From Gammaproteobacteria bacterium (lineage in GTDB: Bacteria; Pseudomonadota; Gammaproteobacteria; DSM-16500), in assembly GCA_013286495.1 (NCBI GenBank), contig JABDFQ010000004.1:1-64000 (forward strand): a stretch of DNA of 64,000 nucleotides, given 5' to 3'. Position 1 is the stretch's first letter; every line of letters starts with the position of its first letter. Positions 1-9,718 of the stretch are shown here, one piece after another. The translations under genes and the position numbers were made by a program. Under the pieces are notes generated by a model, which saw only the letters and a list, made by a program, of their open reading frames with translations, ran no database searches and was not told the origin of the DNA.

Positions 1-39
1 CAATATGACAGATCTCCGCAGTAACTTGTGATGCAGCGC

Positions 40-369
40 TTACTTTTGCAATTTCACCGCTGTTCCATACACCATAATTTCCGAACAACTTGTATCAACT
101 TCTGCAGTAATAAACCTCACTGCAACGACTGCATCGGCACCCATTTCAGCGGCATGTTCGATCATGCGATCGAGTGCCTGTTCTCTACTTTCTGCGACAG
201 CTTTGGTAAATTCAGGAATTTCTCCGCCAAAGATAGTACGAAAACCGGCGATCAGATTTCTGGCGATATTTCTGCTGCGCACAGTGTTGCCTCTGACTAA
301 ACCTAATGTTTTTTCAATTTTGAATTCAGAAAAATTGTCTTGTGTGGTAATTAATATTTTATAGTCCAT
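40..369 (-). CDS. YbjQ/UPF0145 family heavy-metal-binding-domain protein
   Basis: ORF protein MDYKILITTQDNF...AESREQALDRMIEHAAEMGADAVVAVRF matches the YbjQ family pattern; start placed at Met5 of the ORF. Confidence 0.8.
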   Translation of the reverse strand: MDYKILITTQDNFSEFKIEKTLGLVRGNTVRSRNIARNLIAGFRTIFGGEIPEFTKAVAESREQALDRMIEHAAEMGADAVVAVRFITAEVDTSCSEIMVYGTAVKLQK

Positions 370-403
370 AAGATTTCTCACTTGTTAATATGATGGTTAT
401 TTC

Positions 404-1708
404 CTAAAGCAAGTTGTAAATATAATTAATCAGATAAAGCGGAATATTTAATAATTTATCATCTTTCTTCAAATTCAATGGCGAGGTACGCAGCATTAAT
501 GCTGGTTTAAATTTTTCAGCATAAATTACCAAACTTTTTATTTTTGATGATGTACCCGATTTTACTTCCAGGGGATAAATAATATTTTCATTTTCCACAA
601 GAAAATCTACTTCTGCTCGTCCCTCACTTGTCCAGTAATATAATGGTATTTTATTAACTACCAACGCCTGAGCGATGAGATTTTCAGTAAAACTCCCTTT
701 GAACTCGATAAATAAGGCATTATTATTCAAAATAATTTGTGCTGAAAGACGACTCATCGCAGCCAGTAATCCAACATCAAGAGCAAATATTTTAAATGCA
801 TTTGTTTCGCTGTAGGCGGATAAGGGAAATCTGGGAGTGGTAACGCAGAGCGAGCGATAAATTAATCCAGCATCGGCAAGCCATTCTATTGTTGTTTCAA
901 ATTCACGTGCGCGCGCATCCCCCTGCACAGCAGACCATTTGAATTTTTTATTTTCTCGCGCTAATTGTGAAGGAATCGATTCCCACACTTTGGTTATTTT
1001 CATAATAATTTCTTTTGGCGCATGTTTGGCAAAATCCAGGGAATAAGCATCAAGAATATCCTGTTGTATTTTACGCACGGATGAATAATCTTTTGTATTC
1101 ACAAACTCCAGTACCGCTTCCGGCATGCCACCAACAACCATATATTGTTTCAGATATTGTAATAATTCCTCATGTAATGGATTAGGAATTGGGTTAGCTG
1201 CATCGCTTATTTCTGATAAATAAATATTTATTTTTCCCTTGTCGATAGCATTCAGAAATTCAGAAAATGATAGTGGATATAAATCAAGAAATGTCACCTT
1301 GCCTACTGGAAAACCATTTGATTTTCCCAATTTCACGCCGAGTAATGATCCTGCTGCAACAATATGAAATTGATTTGCTTGTTCATGAAAATATTTCAAA
1401 CTATTTAATGCTGTCAGGGAAGCTTGAATCTCATCAAAAATGATTAAGGTATTCTCAGATGAAATAGTGATATTCAGATAAAGTGCGATGTTATTTAATA
1501 TGACATGCGGATCAAGTTTTTCCTGAAAAAAATCGTTTAATCGCGGTTCTTCTTCAAAGTTAAGATAAATGCAGTGTTTATATTCCTGCTTGCCAAATGA
1601 TTTTAACAGCCAGGTTTTTCCTACCTGACGCGCACCACGAATGACAAGCGGTTTGCGATTTGAAGCGTTTTTCCAGTTTAATAAATCTTTATATAAATCG
1701 CGTTTCAT
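404..1708 (-). CDS. AAA family ATPase with C-terminal DUF4143 (PD-(D/E)xK-like) domain
   Basis: Walker A GARQVGKTW, Walker B LIIFDEIQ, C-terminal EVDFLVENENIIYPLEVKSG; likely start MKRDLYKD (ORF extends to 1735). Confidence 0.85.
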   Translation of the reverse strand: MKRDLYKDLLNWKNASNRKPLVIRGARQVGKTWLLKSFGKQEYKHCIYLNFEEEPRLNDFFQEKLDPHVILNNIALYLNITISSENTLIIFDEIQASLTALNSLKYFHEQANQFHIVAAGSLLGVKLGKSNGFPVGKVTFLDLYPLSFSEFLNAIDKGKINIYLSEISDAANPIPNPLHEELLQYLKQYMVVGGMPEAVLEFVNTKDYSSVRKIQQDILDAYSLDFAKHAPKEIIMKITKVWESIPSQLARENKKFKWSAVQGDARAREFETTIEWLADAGLIYRSLCVTTPRFPLSAYSETNAFKIFALDVGLLAAMSRLSAQIILNNNALFIEFKGSFTENLIAQALVVNKIPLYYWTSEGRAEVDFLVENENIIYPLEVKSGTSSKIKSLVIYAEKFKPALMLRTSPLNLKKDDKLLNIPLYLINYIYNLL

Positions 1709-1770
1709 AGAGTGAAGACCTTTGTACATGATCATTTATTATCTGCTGAAAACGTGATTATTTCCACATT

Positions 1771-1814
1771 ATTCGTACGAAAAACGTGATAATTCTCACG
1801 TTTTTAGTACGAAT
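1771..1814. repeat. 19-bp inverted repeat (1 mismatch, 6-nt spacer) upstream of the DUF4143 ATPase
   Basis: ATTCGTACGAAAAACGTGA-TAATTC-TCACGTTTTTAGTACGAAT; extra AACGTGAT copies flank it. Confidence 0.85.
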
Positions 1815-1973
1815 AACGTGATGAAATATGATAATTAATATATTAATCATATATTTGAGTATTAAAGATTTGCTTTGTAGAAAAGAATAGCCATAAGTAC
1901 TTTATGGCAATACTAAACAATGCATTTCTACCCCGAAACCCAGGTATAATTATCCATATATCAGGGAAAAATA

Positions 1974-2684
1974 ATGCTAAACATAAAAACACTTTCGTTT
2001 AATATCCACAAGGGAATTGGCTGGGGAAAATATTATTTTTCTCTCGACCAGATTCAGGAGCAATTACACACTATTGAGCCGGATGTTGTGTTTCTGCAGG
2101 AAGTACGCGGTCATCAATTTGATCACCTGAAAGCTGGTTTATGGGATCATCATTGTTACGGCATGAATGCAATTTATCAAACTGGCCATCATGGTAATGT
2201 TATCCTGAGTAAATTTCCTATTGTGCATATCAATCATCTCGATTTAAGTGTGCGACGCCTTGATCGCAAAGGTATGTTGCATGCGATTGTTTCCTTGCCG
2301 AATAATCAGAAATTACATTTGTTATGTATTCATCTCGGGCTTTTGTTTGGTGATCGTAACAAACAAATGAATATGATAATGAAATATATGCATATCAATA
2401 TTCCTGATCATGAACCTATTATCATGGGCGGTGATTTCAATGACTGGAAAGGACATATTGCACAGCCACTGATTACAGAACTGCAATTGAAAGAAGCTTT
2501 TTTACATTGCCGGCAAGCATATGCCAAATCCTTCCCTGCATGGATGCCAATGTTCAAACTCGATAGAATTTATTATCGTGGTTTTACTGCTTCGAGTGCA
2601 GAAAAAATGACACAACCTGCATGGAAATATTTATCTGATCATCTGGCATTACTCGTGCATTTCACTCTGGATAATGTGCCATGA
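1974..2684 (+). CDS. endonuclease/exonuclease/phosphatase (EEP) family protein, YbhP-like
   Basis: FNIHKGIGW, VVFLQEVRG, MGGDFND, SDHLALLV motifs; lies next to a PLD-family gene as ybhP does. Confidence 0.8.
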   Translation: MLNIKTLSFNIHKGIGWGKYYFSLDQIQEQLHTIEPDVVFLQEVRGHQFDHLKAGLWDHHCYGMNAIYQTGHHGNVILSKFPIVHINHLDLSVRRLDRKGMLHAIVSLPNNQKLHLLCIHLGLLFGDRNKQMNMIMKYMHINIPDHEPIIMGGDFNDWKGHIAQPLITELQLKEAFLHCRQAYAKSFPAWMPMFKLDRIYYRGFTASSAEKMTQPAWKYLSDHLALLVHFTLDNVP

Positions 2685-3790
2685 AAGAAAACTTACTCAT
2701 CGATGATGAGTATCTGCATGAATTAATTTCTGTGATAAATGCTGCAAAACAAACTATCGATTTGCAAGTGTATATTTTTGCCGATGACACTGTTGGCAAA
2801 ATGATGGCAAATGCCATGTGCAATGCTGCGAAACGTGGTGTGATCGTCAGATTGCTGATTGATGGTGTGGGTAGTATGAGCTTTGGTGGTGAACTTGCTT
2901 CACAATTGAAGGCAGCCAAAGTTGCGGTGAATGTTTATCATCCTGTGCCGTGGAATATTTCACACTGGTATCAATCGACATCCACATGGAAACATTTTAT
3001 CGCGAAATTTATCGGTTTATTTTTCAAATTAAATTCACGCAATCATAGCAAGGTGTGTATCGTTGATCAGCAAATTGTGCTGCTGGGCAGCGCTAATATT
3101 ACGTCTCATCTGATTGATGAAAACAATGAAACAAAATGGCGGGAAACAGGCGTGAAATTGCAAGGAGTGGATATAAGCGGTATTCAGTATATGTTCAATC
3201 GCCTGTTTGCGAGAAGACATTTTCATTTACCATTTCGTAAATTAAAAGCAGATCCTGTGTTTCAATTAAATTATTCCTGGCGATTGCGTCGCCGTGCAAT
3301 TAAATCGCTGATGCGTGATATTGATCAGGCGAAAGAAAAAATCTGGATTGCGAATGCGTATTTTATTCCGAATATTGCGCTATTAAATAAATTAATTGCT
3401 GCGAGTAAACGAGGAGTGGATGTCAGAATTATTTTATCTGCCAAATCAGATGTGTTAATTGCATCACTGGCAGCGACGACTTTTTACGCAAGATTGCTGA
3501 AGAATGGTGCAGTTATTTATGAATATCTGCGAGGAGTAATGCATCAAAAAGTCATGATCATTGATGATATATATTTTGTCGGCTCGAGTAATCTGGATGA
3601 TCGATCGTTTCATCATAATATTGAAGTGAATGTAAAATTGCAGATGGATGCAACAAAACACGATTTATATCAGCAATTTCAGCAAGACTTCAATCAGGCA
3701 CGCGTGATACAGCAGGAAGATGTGAAAAACCAGTCGATAGTGAAACGATTTATCGCTAATTGTGTGCTGCGTGCGCGATATTATTTGTAG
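2681..3790 (+). CDS. clsB: phospholipase D / cardiolipin synthase ClsB-like
   Basis: Two HKD motifs (NHSKVCIVDQQIVLLGSAN; MHQKVMIIDDIYFVGSSNLDDRS); ATGA overlap with the EEP gene. Confidence 0.8.
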   Translation: MKENLLIDDEYLHELISVINAAKQTIDLQVYIFADDTVGKMMANAMCNAAKRGVIVRLLIDGVGSMSFGGELASQLKAAKVAVNVYHPVPWNISHWYQSTSTWKHFIAKFIGLFFKLNSRNHSKVCIVDQQIVLLGSANITSHLIDENNETKWRETGVKLQGVDISGIQYMFNRLFARRHFHLPFRKLKADPVFQLNYSWRLRRRAIKSLMRDIDQAKEKIWIANAYFIPNIALLNKLIAASKRGVDVRIILSAKSDVLIASLAATTFYARLLKNGAVIYEYLRGVMHQKVMIIDDIYFVGSSNLDDRSFHHNIEVNVKLQMDATKHDLYQQFQQDFNQARVIQQEDVKNQSIVKRFIANCVLRARYYL

Positions 3791-3863
3791 GTTCTCTCTA
3801 ATAGGTGCTCTGATATATCCCCACAAAATTACACCATCTAAACGTAACTCCGCTTTCATTGTA

Positions 3864-4010
3864 GGATCAAGTGGCAGGATGTGTAAGGGGTACGTATATT
3901 GCTTTCATCGCTCCAAACACGCCATCCATGGCGTTTAGCATTCCATCCCTGTTAATGCAGTCGCTTTGAAAGCAATATACGTACCCCTTACACATCCTGC
4001 CACTTGATCC
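3864..4010. repeat. Core palindrome of copy A: perfect 43-bp inverted repeat
   Basis: Arms 3864-3906 (GGATCAAGTGGCAGGATGTGTAAGGGGTACGTATATTGCTTTC) and 3968-4010 are exact reverse complements. Confidence 0.9.
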
Positions 4011-4080
4011 TGAGAGACCTGTTACAAAACATACCCAAAAACCTGGCAAGCTTTTTGTGAAGTTTCTAACTGGTCTTTCA

Positions 4081-4234
4081 GGTTCCGGCAAAAAAATATG
4101 TTGCTCAGGCACACAAAGGTTTATGGTTTGAAGGGCGTCGCGGCCAGGAGGCAAGGAGAGCCGAGGACAGGACGTCCGTCCCTGAAAACCATAAACCTTT
4201 GTGTGCCTGAGCAACATATTTTTTTGCCGGAACC
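4081..4234. repeat. Perfect 49-bp inverted repeat with 56-nt GC-rich loop (copy A)
   Basis: Arms 4081-4129 GGTTCCGGCAAAAAAATATGTTGCTCAGGCACACAAAGGTTTATGGTTT and 4186-4234 are exact reverse complements. Confidence 0.9.
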
Positions 4235-4280
4235 TTTCACTGATGCGGGTTCGAAATTCGAATGGACTGCAAATTTACCC

Positions 4281-6035
4281 CTATCCCGTTGGTAACAATT
4301 TAATTAACGTACCGGATTGTCCCTGATAAAACATATTTCCCGCATAAAATGGCTGTATCATCGTGCCTTGTGTCATGGCAGGAAGTAAGGGTGATCGAGC
4401 AATTTCTTCGCCAGTTGCAGCATTTCTCCATACAGCATAATCATTGCTGTTATCACCAGGAATTTGCCCATCAGGAATATCGGTGCCTACTAATACACGT
4501 GTGGCTGATGGATTAATGAGAGTAGTAAATTCCGTCGTTCTTTGATTTACTTTCCAGATAATCTCAAGACCATTATCAGATACCTGAATCGCTGCAATTT
4601 CTCCAGGCAATGAATCACTCGCATACACCAGATTACTTTCAGGATCACCTGAAACAGACATGGGTGCCCAGCTTATTGCTTGCGAACCATCAGCAGCTGT
4701 TGCAAATGCTGCTGCAATTAAAGGAGGAATAGGATCTCCCAAAAATGGTTGAATGGAAAATTTTATTGCAGCATTTGCCTGGCTAATACTAATCACGCTT
4801 AATGCTGTAGCAGAAGGAAGTGTATTCGTTTGTGCGACAACCCAATCATTTACCACAACAAATGAAGTGCTGAGTGTTTGACCTGATATTGTTATGACAC
4901 CAGGATTCCATGTGTTATCCAAAGTGAAAAAACCGTTTTGCACCAAATAACGAATAGCAGTGGTTGGTTCAAGCAAATAAACATAATCTTTATTATTGAA
5001 TCGCGTAATGGTAGGTCTTGCTCCTACTGGTGCAGGTAATGTCACCACATCTATCAGTGTCATGGTTTTTGGATTAACTGAAACTAAAATTGAAGCTGGA
5101 ACATCAGTTGGATCAGGACAATGTAATAAGGCAGCTGGACCTTGTAATGGACAACCTGCCTGACGATAAACTGATTTCATTACAATCGTTCCATCTTGCG
5201 TCGCATTAAAACCATTAAAGGAAGTATTTTTAGCAAGTGCTCCACCGGTTGGCAAAACTAATGTTGCAATGATTGCGCCTGTTGCTGGATTGAGTTTAGT
5301 TAAGCGATAACCATAGCTCACATAAAGATATCCATCATTTAAAATGCCTAACGAACCAGGATAATCCCATTCTCCATTCTGTTCAGTATTAATTAATTGG
5401 TTGTACCAGACGTATTGCAATGTCCCGGGATCTACCTGAGCGACAAAGGCACCAATTGAACCAGCAATATTTCCATATCCGCCTCCATAAATATAGGCAA
5501 GATCAGCATTAAGATAAGACATGTTGTATCCAGATGGATAATAGGGAGATGCGGAGCTGAGAATATCAACCATGTTTGGAGATTGCATCGAACCACCAAA
5601 AAAAGCTTGCGGAAAGCGATGTGTACGTCCTGAATTATAATGTTCGAAAGCTTCGAGAGAAGGATACCAGGGTAGATTGCTATTATTTGCTTGCGTCAGA
5701 TTTATCGTGACTGGAATTTGATTATTTGCATTGAATAAGCAGTAACCGTTACTGATCTTTGTGCAACCTGAAACGATATAACCTGGTGTACTCATTTTTA
5801 TACCCGCTAGCGGATAATTGTGACCAGGAATGTTGGTTGTTATTGTCAGATTTAAATTATTAGCAGTATAAGCTTGACAAGATACAGGTCCTTTTCCATT
5901 AAGACATAAGGTAAATTGCAATGAGCCAGGTGCGCCTCCACTTGCTGTGACATTAAAAAATAATCCACTGCCAGCGTTGAGGGATTGGCTGATTAATAAA
6001 ATGAAACAAGTAAAAACAAAACGAAGTTGTTGCAT
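4281..6035 (-). CDS. Hypothetical secreted protein (signal peptide; possible repeat/propeller fold)
   Basis: 584-aa ORF with N-terminal signal peptide-like MQQLRFVFTCFILLISQSLNA; no family recognised. Confidence 0.7.
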   Translation of the reverse strand: MQQLRFVFTCFILLISQSLNAGSGLFFNVTASGGAPGSLQFTLCLNGKGPVSCQAYTANNLNLTITTNIPGHNYPLAGIKMSTPGYIVSGCTKISNGYCLFNANNQIPVTINLTQANNSNLPWYPSLEAFEHYNSGRTHRFPQAFFGGSMQSPNMVDILSSASPYYPSGYNMSYLNADLAYIYGGGYGNIAGSIGAFVAQVDPGTLQYVWYNQLINTEQNGEWDYPGSLGILNDGYLYVSYGYRLTKLNPATGAIIATLVLPTGGALAKNTSFNGFNATQDGTIVMKSVYRQAGCPLQGPAALLHCPDPTDVPASILVSVNPKTMTLIDVVTLPAPVGARPTITRFNNKDYVYLLEPTTAIRYLVQNGFFTLDNTWNPGVITISGQTLSTSFVVVNDWVVAQTNTLPSATALSVISISQANAAIKFSIQPFLGDPIPPLIAAAFATAADGSQAISWAPMSVSGDPESNLVYASDSLPGEIAAIQVSDNGLEIIWKVNQRTTEFTTLINPSATRVLVGTDIPDGQIPGDNSNDYAVWRNAATGEEIARSPLLPAMTQGTMIQPFYAGNMFYQGQSGTLIKLLPTG

Positions 6036-6072
6036 TAAGATTCATCCCTGAATTAATAATGCGTCGATTATA

Positions 6073-6498
6073 TTATAAATTCTCCTTGAGATTCACCATC
6101 ACTAGCGCTGTATCCACGGCATCTTTTCCTTTATGCCCATGTTTGCCGCCGACGCGTTCTCTTGCCTGTTGTTCATCTTCTGTAGTCAGCAAGCCAAAAA
6201 TGACTGGGATTTCATGATCCAGCATGACGCGCTGACAACCTTGGCTCACTTGCTCACACACGTAATCATAATGCGTCGTTTCACCACGAATGACTGCGCC
6301 AAGACACACAATCGCTGCATACTGATTTTTTTTCGCCAGCAATTGCGCAGCAAAAGGAATTTCTACCGCACCAGGAACTTTTACAACCGTAATGTTATTC
6401 GCTGGAATATTAATTTCTGCAAAACGTTCTAATGCACCTTGCAATAAGGCATCCGTAATTTCCTGATTAAATTCGCTAGTTACAATGGCATATTTCAT
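6073..6498 (-). CDS. ribH: 6,7-dimethyl-8-ribityllumazine synthase
   Basis: VPGAVEIPFAAQ, CLGAVIRGETTHYDYV, PVIFGLLTTEDEQQA motifs. Confidence 0.95.
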   Translation of the reverse strand: MKYAIVTSEFNQEITDALLQGALERFAEINIPANNITVVKVPGAVEIPFAAQLLAKKNQYAAIVCLGAVIRGETTHYDYVCEQVSQGCQRVMLDHEIPVIFGLLTTEDEQQARERVGGKHGHKGKDAVDTALVMVNLKENL

Positions 6499-6502
6499 TG
6501 GT

Positions 6503-7729
6503 CTATCCCGTCAAGTCAATTAAGTGAATAAAGTGATTTAATTTGGAGCGTTTGGTACGTAAATAAAATTGATTATGTTCATGTTCAAATGTCGGCATTA
6601 ATTCGCGTTTCACCGATTCAATACCGTATTTTTTCATGTCTTCAATTTTATCGGGGTTATTTGTCAGAAGACGAATGTCATTAATCTTCATATGACGCAA
6701 TACACTGGCTGCAACATGATATTTGCGTGAATCAACTGGCAAACCCAAGGCAACATTGGCATCAACGGTATCATATCCTTCTTCCTGCAAGGCGTACGCA
6801 CGAATCTTGTTAAGCAATCCAATGCCGCGTCCTTCCTGATTGAGATAAATTAATATGCCACCTTCCTTGCTAATGCGCTCCAGTGAATGATGCAATTGAT
6901 CATGACAATCACAACGTTGTGATGCAAATAAATCACCTGTAAAACACGAAGAATGAATGCGAACGAGTGTAGGTGCATCTTTTACCTGATTTTCCTTCCT
7001 GAGGACAATATGTTCTTCCCCAGTATATTTTTCACGTAAAACAGAAATATTGAAGCGTCCATATTTTTCCAGTGGAATAAAAGAAGAAGCTTCTTCTTCA
7101 ATGAGGTATTCATGATATAAACGATAAGCAATAATATCGTCGATAGAAAGTATATTGAGTTGATATTGATTTGCAAAATCCTGCAATTGTTTACCACGTG
7201 TCATGCTGCCATCGATATTCATGATTTCACAAATGACTGCCACCGGTTTTTTGCCAATCATTTTCAAAAGATCAATCGCACCTTCGGTATGTCCCTGACG
7301 TTCAAAGACACCACCATCACGTGCCAGCAAAGGAAAAATATGTCCAGGTTTAACCAGATCGTTTGCACTTGCTTTATCATCGACTAAAACACGAATCGTT
7401 TCCGTGCGATCAGCAGCTGAAACACCGGTAGTAATGCCATTTTTTGCATCAATGGAAATGGTGAAAGGAGTACCTGCTGCACTGGTATTTTCCGGATGGG
7501 CAACCATTAATGGCAAATCAAATTTTTTACTGTATTCAGATGGCATGGAAACACACACAATGCCTGTTCCATTGCGTATCATGAAATTCATGACTTCCGT
7601 GGTAATGCATTCTCCTGCAATAATCAAATCACCTTCGTTTTCACGCTCAGGATTATCCGTCAGTATGACCATTTTTCCCTGACGCAAATCTTTTAATGCT
7701 TGTTCAACGCGTTCAATTTGTGGTTGCAT
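6503..7729 (-). CDS. ribBA: Bifunctional DHBP synthase / GTP cyclohydrolase II-type protein
   Basis: ILTDNPERENEGDLI and HSSCFTGDLFASQRCDC, QEGRGIGL motifs; start set at MQPQIERV (ORF extends to 7768). Confidence 0.93.
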   Translation of the reverse strand: MQPQIERVEQALKDLRQGKMVILTDNPERENEGDLIIAGECITTEVMNFMIRNGTGIVCVSMPSEYSKKFDLPLMVAHPENTSAAGTPFTISIDAKNGITTGVSAADRTETIRVLVDDKASANDLVKPGHIFPLLARDGGVFERQGHTEGAIDLLKMIGKKPVAVICEIMNIDGSMTRGKQLQDFANQYQLNILSIDDIIAYRLYHEYLIEEEASSFIPLEKYGRFNISVLREKYTGEEHIVLRKENQVKDAPTLVRIHSSCFTGDLFASQRCDCHDQLHHSLERISKEGGILIYLNQEGRGIGLLNKIRAYALQEEGYDTVDANVALGLPVDSRKYHVAASVLRHMKINDIRLLTNNPDKIEDMKKYGIESVKRELMPTFEHEHNQFYLRTKRSKLNHFIHLIDLTG

Positions 7730-8324
7730 GGATTGCTCCTCTTGTGATTTTTTCAATGTATTTGCCAACGATATCTGCTTCCAGATTTACCGTATGACCA
7801 ACACGATATTGATTAGTAACAGTGACCGCTTGTGTGTGTGGAATAAAAGTGACAGTAAACCATTCTTCCGCTGCTTCAATAATGGTGATGCTCATGCCGT
7901 CAATGGTGATATAACCTTTGTTTACCAGATAATTCGTGAGTTTTTTCGGTAAGGAAATTTTTACCAGTAACGCACTACTGTGATCGGGTGTGATAGAAAG
8001 AATTTCGCCAACACCATCCACATGACCTTGCACATAATGTCCACCTAAACGTTGTCCGAGTTTCAGCGAACGTTCAAGATTCACGGGATCATTGATGACA
8101 AGATTGTCGAGATTAGTAACACGTAATGTTTCCGGTACAACGGTGACGTTAAAATCAGTATTCGTAAAATGTGTGACAGTCAGACAGATGCCATTCACGC
8201 AAACACTGTCACCAATGTTTAAATCATCGAAAGGAATTTCTGGCTGGATAGTGAATTGCTTGCAGCCATCATTAAGAATAATCGCAGTGATAAAGCCAAT
8301 GCATTCGACAATGCCGCTAAACAT
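7713..8324 (-). CDS. ribE: Riboflavin synthase alpha subunit
   Basis: MFSGIVECIG, SVCVNGICLTV, GHYVQGHVDGVG duplicated lumazine-binding motifs. Confidence 0.95.
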   Translation of the reverse strand: MFSGIVECIGFITAIILNDGCKQFTIQPEIPFDDLNIGDSVCVNGICLTVTHFTNTDFNVTVVPETLRVTNLDNLVINDPVNLERSLKLGQRLGGHYVQGHVDGVGEILSITPDHSSALLVKISLPKKLTNYLVNKGYITIDGMSITIIEAAEEWFTVTFIPHTQAVTVTNQYRVGHTVNLEADIVGKYIEKITRGAIHATTN

Positions 8325-9384
8325 ATTCTTCTCCTGTTGTTGCTATTGAAATAAATAAATCCTGTTCCAGCGTTTGAACTTTCATATTTGCCAACTGTTG
8401 TTTTTGTGGCATGGCTGCAATGATATTAGGCGCAAGATACACTTGAATCTGGTTCACAAGATGCTGCGCAAAAAAATCATGCAACACAGTCATGCCACCT
8501 TCCACTAGCAAGCTGGTGATATTACGTTTGCCTAATTCAATTAATAATGTTTGCAAATCAATCCGATTTTCTTTTTCAGCAACGATTAAAATATTCACTT
8601 GTTGTGCACGTAATTGCTGCAATATCGTTGCATCTGCATGATGAGTTGTAACCAGCAAAGTATTTTCAGGTGATTCAGTAAAAAGTTTTAAATTCAGCGG
8701 TAAATTAGCTTTGGTTGAAAGCACAATGCGCAAAGGCTGTTTCGTTAAATCATTTGCAAATCTGACATTCAATTGTGGATTATCATTAACAGCCGTGTTC
8801 GCACCAATTAAAATGGCATCCACTTGCTGACGTGTCTGATGCGAATGTTTGCGGGAAATGGTATTGGATATATCACGGGAATCTTCTGGATGTGTGATGG
8901 TTTTTCCATCCAGTGACATCGCCCATTTTGCAATAACAAATGGTTTTTTAGTTCGCATGTAATGAAAAAATATTTCATTGAGTGCAATCGCTTCACGTTC
9001 ATGTAAACCCACTTCCACTTCAATGCCTGCATTTTGCAAAGCGAGAATGCCTTTGCCTGCAACCAGAGGATTGGGATCAAGACAAGCGGCATAAACTTTT
9101 TTGATGCCGGCTTTGATGAGTGCATCTGTGCAAGGTGGGGTTTTGCCATGATGACAACAGGGTTCAAGTGTCACATAAGCAGTGGCATTTTTTGCGTGCA
9201 CGCCTGCTTGTTCGAGAGCATACAATTCAGCATGGGCATCACCAGCACGGCGATGATAACCTTCACCTACCAATTTTTGCTGATTAACAATGAGGCAACC
9301 TACCATGGGATTGGGTGAAACCGTCTGACGACCACGCGCAGCAAGCTCGAGAGCATAAGCCATGTATTGTGAAGGTTCGTTCAT
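8317..9384 (-). CDS. ribD: Bifunctional deaminase/reductase RibD
   Basis: HAELYALEQAG...VTLEPCCHHGKTPPCTDALI deaminase motif and C-terminal reductase. Confidence 0.95.
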   Translation of the reverse strand: MNEPSQYMAYALELAARGRQTVSPNPMVGCLIVNQQKLVGEGYHRRAGDAHAELYALEQAGVHAKNATAYVTLEPCCHHGKTPPCTDALIKAGIKKVYAACLDPNPLVAGKGILALQNAGIEVEVGLHEREAIALNEIFFHYMRTKKPFVIAKWAMSLDGKTITHPEDSRDISNTISRKHSHQTRQQVDAILIGANTAVNDNPQLNVRFANDLTKQPLRIVLSTKANLPLNLKLFTESPENTLLVTTHHADATILQQLRAQQVNILIVAEKENRIDLQTLLIELGKRNITSLLVEGGMTVLHDFFAQHLVNQIQVYLAPNIIAAMPQKQQLANMKVQTLEQDLFISIATTGEEYV

Positions 9385-9485
9385 GTTAAACCCTTGTTAA
9401 ATATTTTATTTCAAGGATTTTTTTCAGGGCATGAACGCGAGGAAGTGCATGACAACATAAAACATGCTGCATGATTCGATCATTC

Positions 9486-9624
9486 TTCTTTCATCCGGAC
9501 TTTACCGTCGGCTCTGGATTTACACCAGATCTGCTGACCTTTTTCGTGGAAAAAGCGCTCGCGGGCTTTTACATTGCTTAATGTAATTTACCGCCGGTAG
9601 GGAATTTCACCCTGCCCTGAAGAT
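9486..9624 (-). promoter_or_regulatory. FMN riboswitch (RFN element) upstream of ribD
   Basis: Reverse complement reads AGGGCAGGGTGAAATTCCCTACCGGCGGTAAAT...CCCGCGAGCG...GGTCAGCAGATCTGGTGTAAATCCAGAGCCGACGGTAAAGTCCGGATG. Confidence 0.95.
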
Positions 9625-9718
9625 AATCAGGGAGAAAAGGTAATCCTGATTGCGGAAAATGTCAATCTCAACTAGAATTTTTTCGCGTCATTGCACATAT
9701 AAAAGGAATGAACAAAAA

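Larger units (their letters stand above)
3819..4258. repeat. Composite palindromic element, copy A
   Basis: Shares 5' flank (CCCCACA..ACACCATCTAAACG..GTAGGATCAAGTGGCA) and 3' block (TTGATCCTGAGAGACCTGTTACAAAACATACC...GATGCGGRTTCGAAATT) with 17883-18473. Confidence 0.85.

Noticed and set aside
3867-4295. ORFs 3867-4217 (-) and 4098-4295 (+) and their twins at 18250-18513 (MLLRHTKVYGFQGRTSCPRLSLPPGRDAL...)
   Set aside because: Near-identical peptides on opposite strands arise because the DNA is palindromic; no RBS or homology support.
9486-9624. Intergenic structured region upstream of ribD as a novel RNA
   Set aside because: It is a canonical FMN riboswitch.
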